Shown piece after piece: positions 60,907-64,000 of a DNA stretch of 64,000 nt. The stretch spans positions 23,371,001 to 23,435,000 of the forward strand of contig CM055317.2 in the NCBI GenBank assembly GCA_029255685.2. Direction: 5' to 3'. Under the pieces are notes generated by a model. It searched no databases. It saw only the letters and a list, made by a program, of their open reading frames with translations, and had not been told where the DNA came from. Source of the DNA: Silene conica. Its lineage: Eukaryota > Streptophyta > Magnoliopsida > Caryophyllales > Caryophyllaceae. A program made the position numbers and the translations under genes. Numbering within the stretch: position 1 is the first letter of the stretch; the number at the start of each line of letters is the position of its first letter.

Positions 60907-62196
60907 TTACTTATTACAGTTAATGGACATTTCCATGCGCTTCAACTCCAATGCCTTGCGCTCATTCTCATGCTTCATTCTATCATTTTCCATCTTAAGC
61001 TCCTCAAGCTCTTGGTCTTTTTTCTTGCTAAACCGCTGCCATTTGAACCGTTGTTTCTCCAACTCTAGCATCTCTGATTCAATTTGCAGCCTTTTCTCTT
61101 CTAATTGAAGTGACCGTGATTTCAACCACTGTTTTTGCAAACTAGATGCTTTCCCACCTTCTTGAATTGCCACATGCATCTCATTTTGTGATTGCAAGTC
61201 AAGTCCCTTACCCAAATCCATAGAAGAATGAGGATCCCCAAAAGTAAACTCCTCTGAACTTTTCCCTGACTTCATCCTCTTAGATGAATTTACTAAGCCC
61301 ATATAAGCCCTGGGGCTTCGGTTATCTTCATCATCATCATGATCATCAGTCTCAGCATCATGATCATGATCATCATCGTCGTCATATGCATCATCATGTG
61401 AACACCTCTTAAAATCAGTATCATAATCATGTCCACCTCCCAGCGCCAATTGTAAAGACCGTCGTAGTGCAGGATCATGAGGCAAGTGCAACCTATTGTT
61501 GTTATGATATGAACACATTTCTTCATAGAACAATTGCTTTGAACTCAGGATTTTCCTCACCTCATCTTTTGTTTTATCCGATAGGTGATCCATCATATCT
61601 AGAAGAGTGGGGTTTTCAACAACCTGACACGAAGTACCCCTCCCAAGAATATCGTTAAGTTTCTTGTATCTCTTATTGAGATCATTAAACTTGTCCTCGC
61701 ATTGTTGGGGTGAAACATAAAACCCCCTTTCACCCATGACTTTCGAAGCCAATTTCCACTTCCCTTTCTTGTGCAATGTCGAAGGTTTTCTTCTGCTACA
61801 AAGACCACTCTCTGCGACAGCATCCTCGTCCATATAAGAAACGGCCGTAATCAAAAGCCTAACCATTGAATCAGCCCATTTGACACGCTGCCAAGGCACC
61901 TTCTTTCCTTTATCCATTCCCTCTTCATTAAAATTGTTTTCTTCCTCATCACACGGGGAACTATTAGGGGGCCTCGCCGCCTTGTTATCACACGCGTGAT
62001 TCTGACCCATTGCTAACGGGAACACTCCATTCATCGATAGATGAGGTACAACCCCTTGGGGAGCGAGGCATTGGTGAGGTTGCTGAAGGGTATGACTTTG
62101 TTGATTGTGGTTAACTCTCATGGATCCTTGTAAATCGAAACCCCCATAACCAGAATCACCGGGTAACAAATTCCCCGACGATATATTACTTGCCAT
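60907..62196 (-). CDS. SH4-like single-trihelix transcription factor
   Basis: Intact single-exon frame of 429 residues from the ATG at 62196. The frame is open for 11 more codons to an ATG at 62229, but the MASNISSGN start is followed by GYGGFDLQGSMRV, the N-terminus usual in this group. An acidic stretch (about 82-95) precedes the trihelix (about 102-202: VPWQRVKWADSMVRLLITAV, CEDKFNDLNKRYKKLNDILG). Then come the signature HLPHDPALRRSLQLAL (about 237-252), an Asp/His-rich run (about 268-292) and a long C-terminal coiled coil (about 352-425) likely used for dimerisation. It fits the plant SH4-like group that includes Arabidopsis AT1G21200 and AT1G76870. A nuclear DNA-binding role is expected from the family. 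The target is unknown. Confidence 0.92.
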   Translation of the reverse strand: MASNISSGNLLPGDSGYGGFDLQGSMRVNHNQQSHTLQQPHQCLAPQGVVPHLSMNGVFPLAMGQNHACDNKAARPPNSSPCDEEENNFNEEGMDKGKKVPWQRVKWADSMVRLLITAVSYMDEDAVAESGLCSRRKPSTLHKKGKWKLASKVMGERGFYVSPQQCEDKFNDLNKRYKKLNDILGRGTSCQVVENPTLLDMMDHLSDKTKDEVRKILSSKQLFYEEMCSYHNNNRLHLPHDPALRRSLQLALGGGHDYDTDFKRCSHDDAYDDDDDHDHDAETDDHDDDEDNRSPRAYMGLVNSSKRMKSGKSSEEFTFGDPHSSMDLGKGLDLQSQNEMHVAIQEGGKASSLQKQWLKSRSLQLEEKRLQIESEMLELEKQRFKWQRFSKKKDQELEELKMENDRMKHENERKALELKRMEMSINCNK

Positions 62197-62770
62197 AACT
62201 TGTACGAAAACCCCTCTTTTCGAAACCACAATCTACAAAGATTTAAGGGTCCAATAACATGAACAACCCTTGTATCTTTACAACTCCCTTAACCCAAATA
62301 AATAAAAAAAAATGGGGACTTTAGCTAACTACCACAAAATTATCACAATGTAAATCAAAACCCTAATTATGATATAAGCTTAATTACTAGAAAATTAACC
62401 CAAAATCTGTTGAACTCACATGAAACAATAAAAACCCAGTAGACCAAATGAAAACATGCTCAAGTAGCCACCATTAATTAACACAAGAACTATAGAAAAA
62501 CAGCAGAAAAGGGTAAAAAGGACGATTGTAACTATAATTGATTAAAAAAAAGATACATATCTCCGGGTTATAAAAGAAGAGAAAAGGTACCTGAAGCAGA
62601 AGAAAGCGAGGCTCAAAGATTAATCAGTGATTTACACGGTGTTGTTTAAAATTTGAGATGTAAACTAAAAATATAGCAATAATGGGGGGCGTGTGGTGGC
62701 TATGATGATTCATCAATTAATCCGTATTTTAAGATTCTGGGAAATGAAATGACAAGAGGCAGATACATTG
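62197..62770 (-). other. 5' UTR of the SH4-like gene with a probable intron
   Basis: On the minus strand a CTTCAG|GTACCT donor lies near 62592 and a CTTTGTAG acceptor near 62235, enclosing AT-rich sequence of about 360 nt. The leader exon (about 62593-62770) is moderately GC-richer. The acceptor lies just upstream of the in-frame ATG at 62229. Splicing is inferred from motifs only. Confidence 0.45.
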
Positions 62771-63168
62771 TATGGAAAGAGTGATTGGTGGAGCCGCCTC
62801 CCTCTTTCTCTACTAGAGGATCAAATCATCGATCATACTTGTACGGTTTTTTAATAAAATTGTCACTATATTTCGTTACTACTTTATTCATTTTGCCACT
62901 AATTTTATTCAAGCATACCGAGTTTACTAGTCTTTGTAAAAAAATATTTAACATCTTAATTTATGTTTAATAGTATAAAATAAGTATAATAGTTATGAGT
63001 ACGCGTAGGGTAGCAGTTTTATTTACGGTGAAAATAATACGGATTAAATATAATTACCCCAAATAAGCTTAAGATGAAATTTGATCACTATTTCATAACT
63101 TTGTCACAACATTCTCTTTCTAAAAAAAATATTTAACACATTTCTTTATCGATTACTGGGTGACAATA
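62771..63168. other. Short intergenic spacer
   Basis: AT-rich DNA between the SH4-like gene's start side and an LTR. Nothing recognisable, although the promoter of the gene must overlap its left part. Confidence 0.5.
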
Positions 63169-64000
63169 TGTAACATCCCGTATTTTCGTAAATAATATTT
63201 AATGATTTTAAAGTATTTTCCGGAATATAATATTATTTTAATAATAAATCGTAAGTTTTATTTTAGTTTTCCGTTAAGTTCCGTCTTAAGAATATTTTAA
63301 TTCTTAAGATGTCGTTCACTTGGCATTTCATTTTCCGACTTGAGTCCGTATCACTTAAACAAATAAAACCCGACTCAAGTAAAGGTGAAAGTACAACATA
63401 AAACCATACCTTAAACCCTTTCATCGACACATTCATCTCCTTCATTTCATATCACTGTAAACAAAGAAAACCCCATTTTCACTTTCCTTAAAAGCTTCAA
63501 AAGACGATCTCGACCCCTTTTCGAACTCGTATCAAGGTAAATTTTATATTTTCGGAATCCTCTCGAGATTTGCAAACTTTCTATCTCTTTCAATTTCTGT
63601 TTTATTGAATTCGAAAAATGGGCTGTTTTGCCCTAAATTACGTTTAAGCTCCTAATACGGGTTTTTCTTGTGTTTTAAGGCGAGAATTTGGAGGACTTGA
63701 GTCAAGACTCGTATATTGTAAACGAAAGCTTGGCGGAAGACGCATAAAAGGTGACAATTATGAGTAACTCGACCTTATTGTTAAAGTAGCACAGTTTGTG
63801 TTTGTTTTTGATGTTGATTCTGATTTTATGAGTTATATTGATGTATATATGAACATAGAAGCATGATAGGAATTCGTTTTACATGTTCTCCATATGATTT
63901 AATTAAGGTTTGTGATGTTTCATATGCTTAATATATTCATTTTCAGTTTCTGAGAAGTTAAGACGAATACAAAGTTTGACCTTAATATGTGTTCTCTTGA
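63169..64000 (+). mobile_element. Start of an LTR related to the LARD-like family, running off the window
   Basis: It begins TGTAACATCCCGTATTTTCG, as does the LTR at 30049. It keeps the same order of motifs: the TTCCGTCTTAAGAA block, CACTGTAAAC, a putative donor (AAG|GTAAAT at 63537), TTTTCGGAATCCTC, an acceptor (TTTTAAG|GCGAG, ending 63679), and GAGTAACTCGACCTT. Sequence identity is clearly lower than between the two LARD LTRs, so this is a diverged relative. Whether it is a solo LTR or a full element lies beyond the window. Confidence 0.75.

Noticed and set aside
62197-62229. Upstream ATG extending the SH4-like protein by 11 residues
   Set aside because: The extension looks unrelated to the usual N-terminus, and the ATG follows a likely splice acceptor closely. 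The MASN start is preferred, though not proven.

Overview
This window is nuclear DNA of a flowering plant, almost certainly a eudicot. The evidence is plant trihelix transcription factors, Stowaway and Tourist MITEs, CACTA and MULE transposons, and SIRE, Tat and chromovirus-type LTR elements. The texture of the repeats hints at Caryophyllales, but I hold that weakly. Only two host genes are convincing: a GT-2/DF1-type trihelix factor on + (8913-11328, one intron) and an SH4-like single-trihelix factor on - (60907-62196). In Arabidopsis, relatives of these two types sit side by side on chromosome 1, so the pair may be an ancestral neighbourhood pushed about 50 kb apart by transposons.

Layout. 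1-5227: tail of a broken SIRE-like Copia element ending in a 3' LTR. 5228-8600: AT-rich spacer with MITEs. 8612-12000: the GT-2-like gene. 12700-18200: a dense DNA-transposon belt with a Tourist/Harbinger-type element, two Stowaway elements, a TIR-MULE with a perfect 9-bp target duplication, and a Tourist element nested in it. 18209-22553: Gypsy/Tat and other LTR pieces.

21899-52369 is one nested complex. A minus-strand Tat-type Gypsy remnant is split by two CACTA transposons (22557-42085 with target duplication CAC; 45675-51531 with target duplication CAT). The first CACTA contains a non-autonomous LTR element (25269-40349, duplication ATAAG). The right LTR of that element contains a non-coding LARD-like element (30049-39234, duplication TTTAC) whose 2863-bp LTRs are nearly identical. 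Both CACTAs carry exon-like pieces of host genes: cytochrome b561 in the first, malic enzyme in the second. 52370-~59160: a minus-strand Copia element with a hAT-type MITE in its LTR. 60907-62770: the SH4-like gene. 63169-64000: start of another LTR related to the LARD family.

The most unusual structure is in the LARD LTRs. Ten copies of an invariant 24-nt core are each bracketed by a different pair of mutually complementary arms, so the hairpin is kept while its stem sequence changes. The same LTR holds five GC-rich inverted repeats and a putative leader intron. Boundaries marked approximate, element lineages and Arabidopsis synteny rest on reading by eye and on memory; no search was run.
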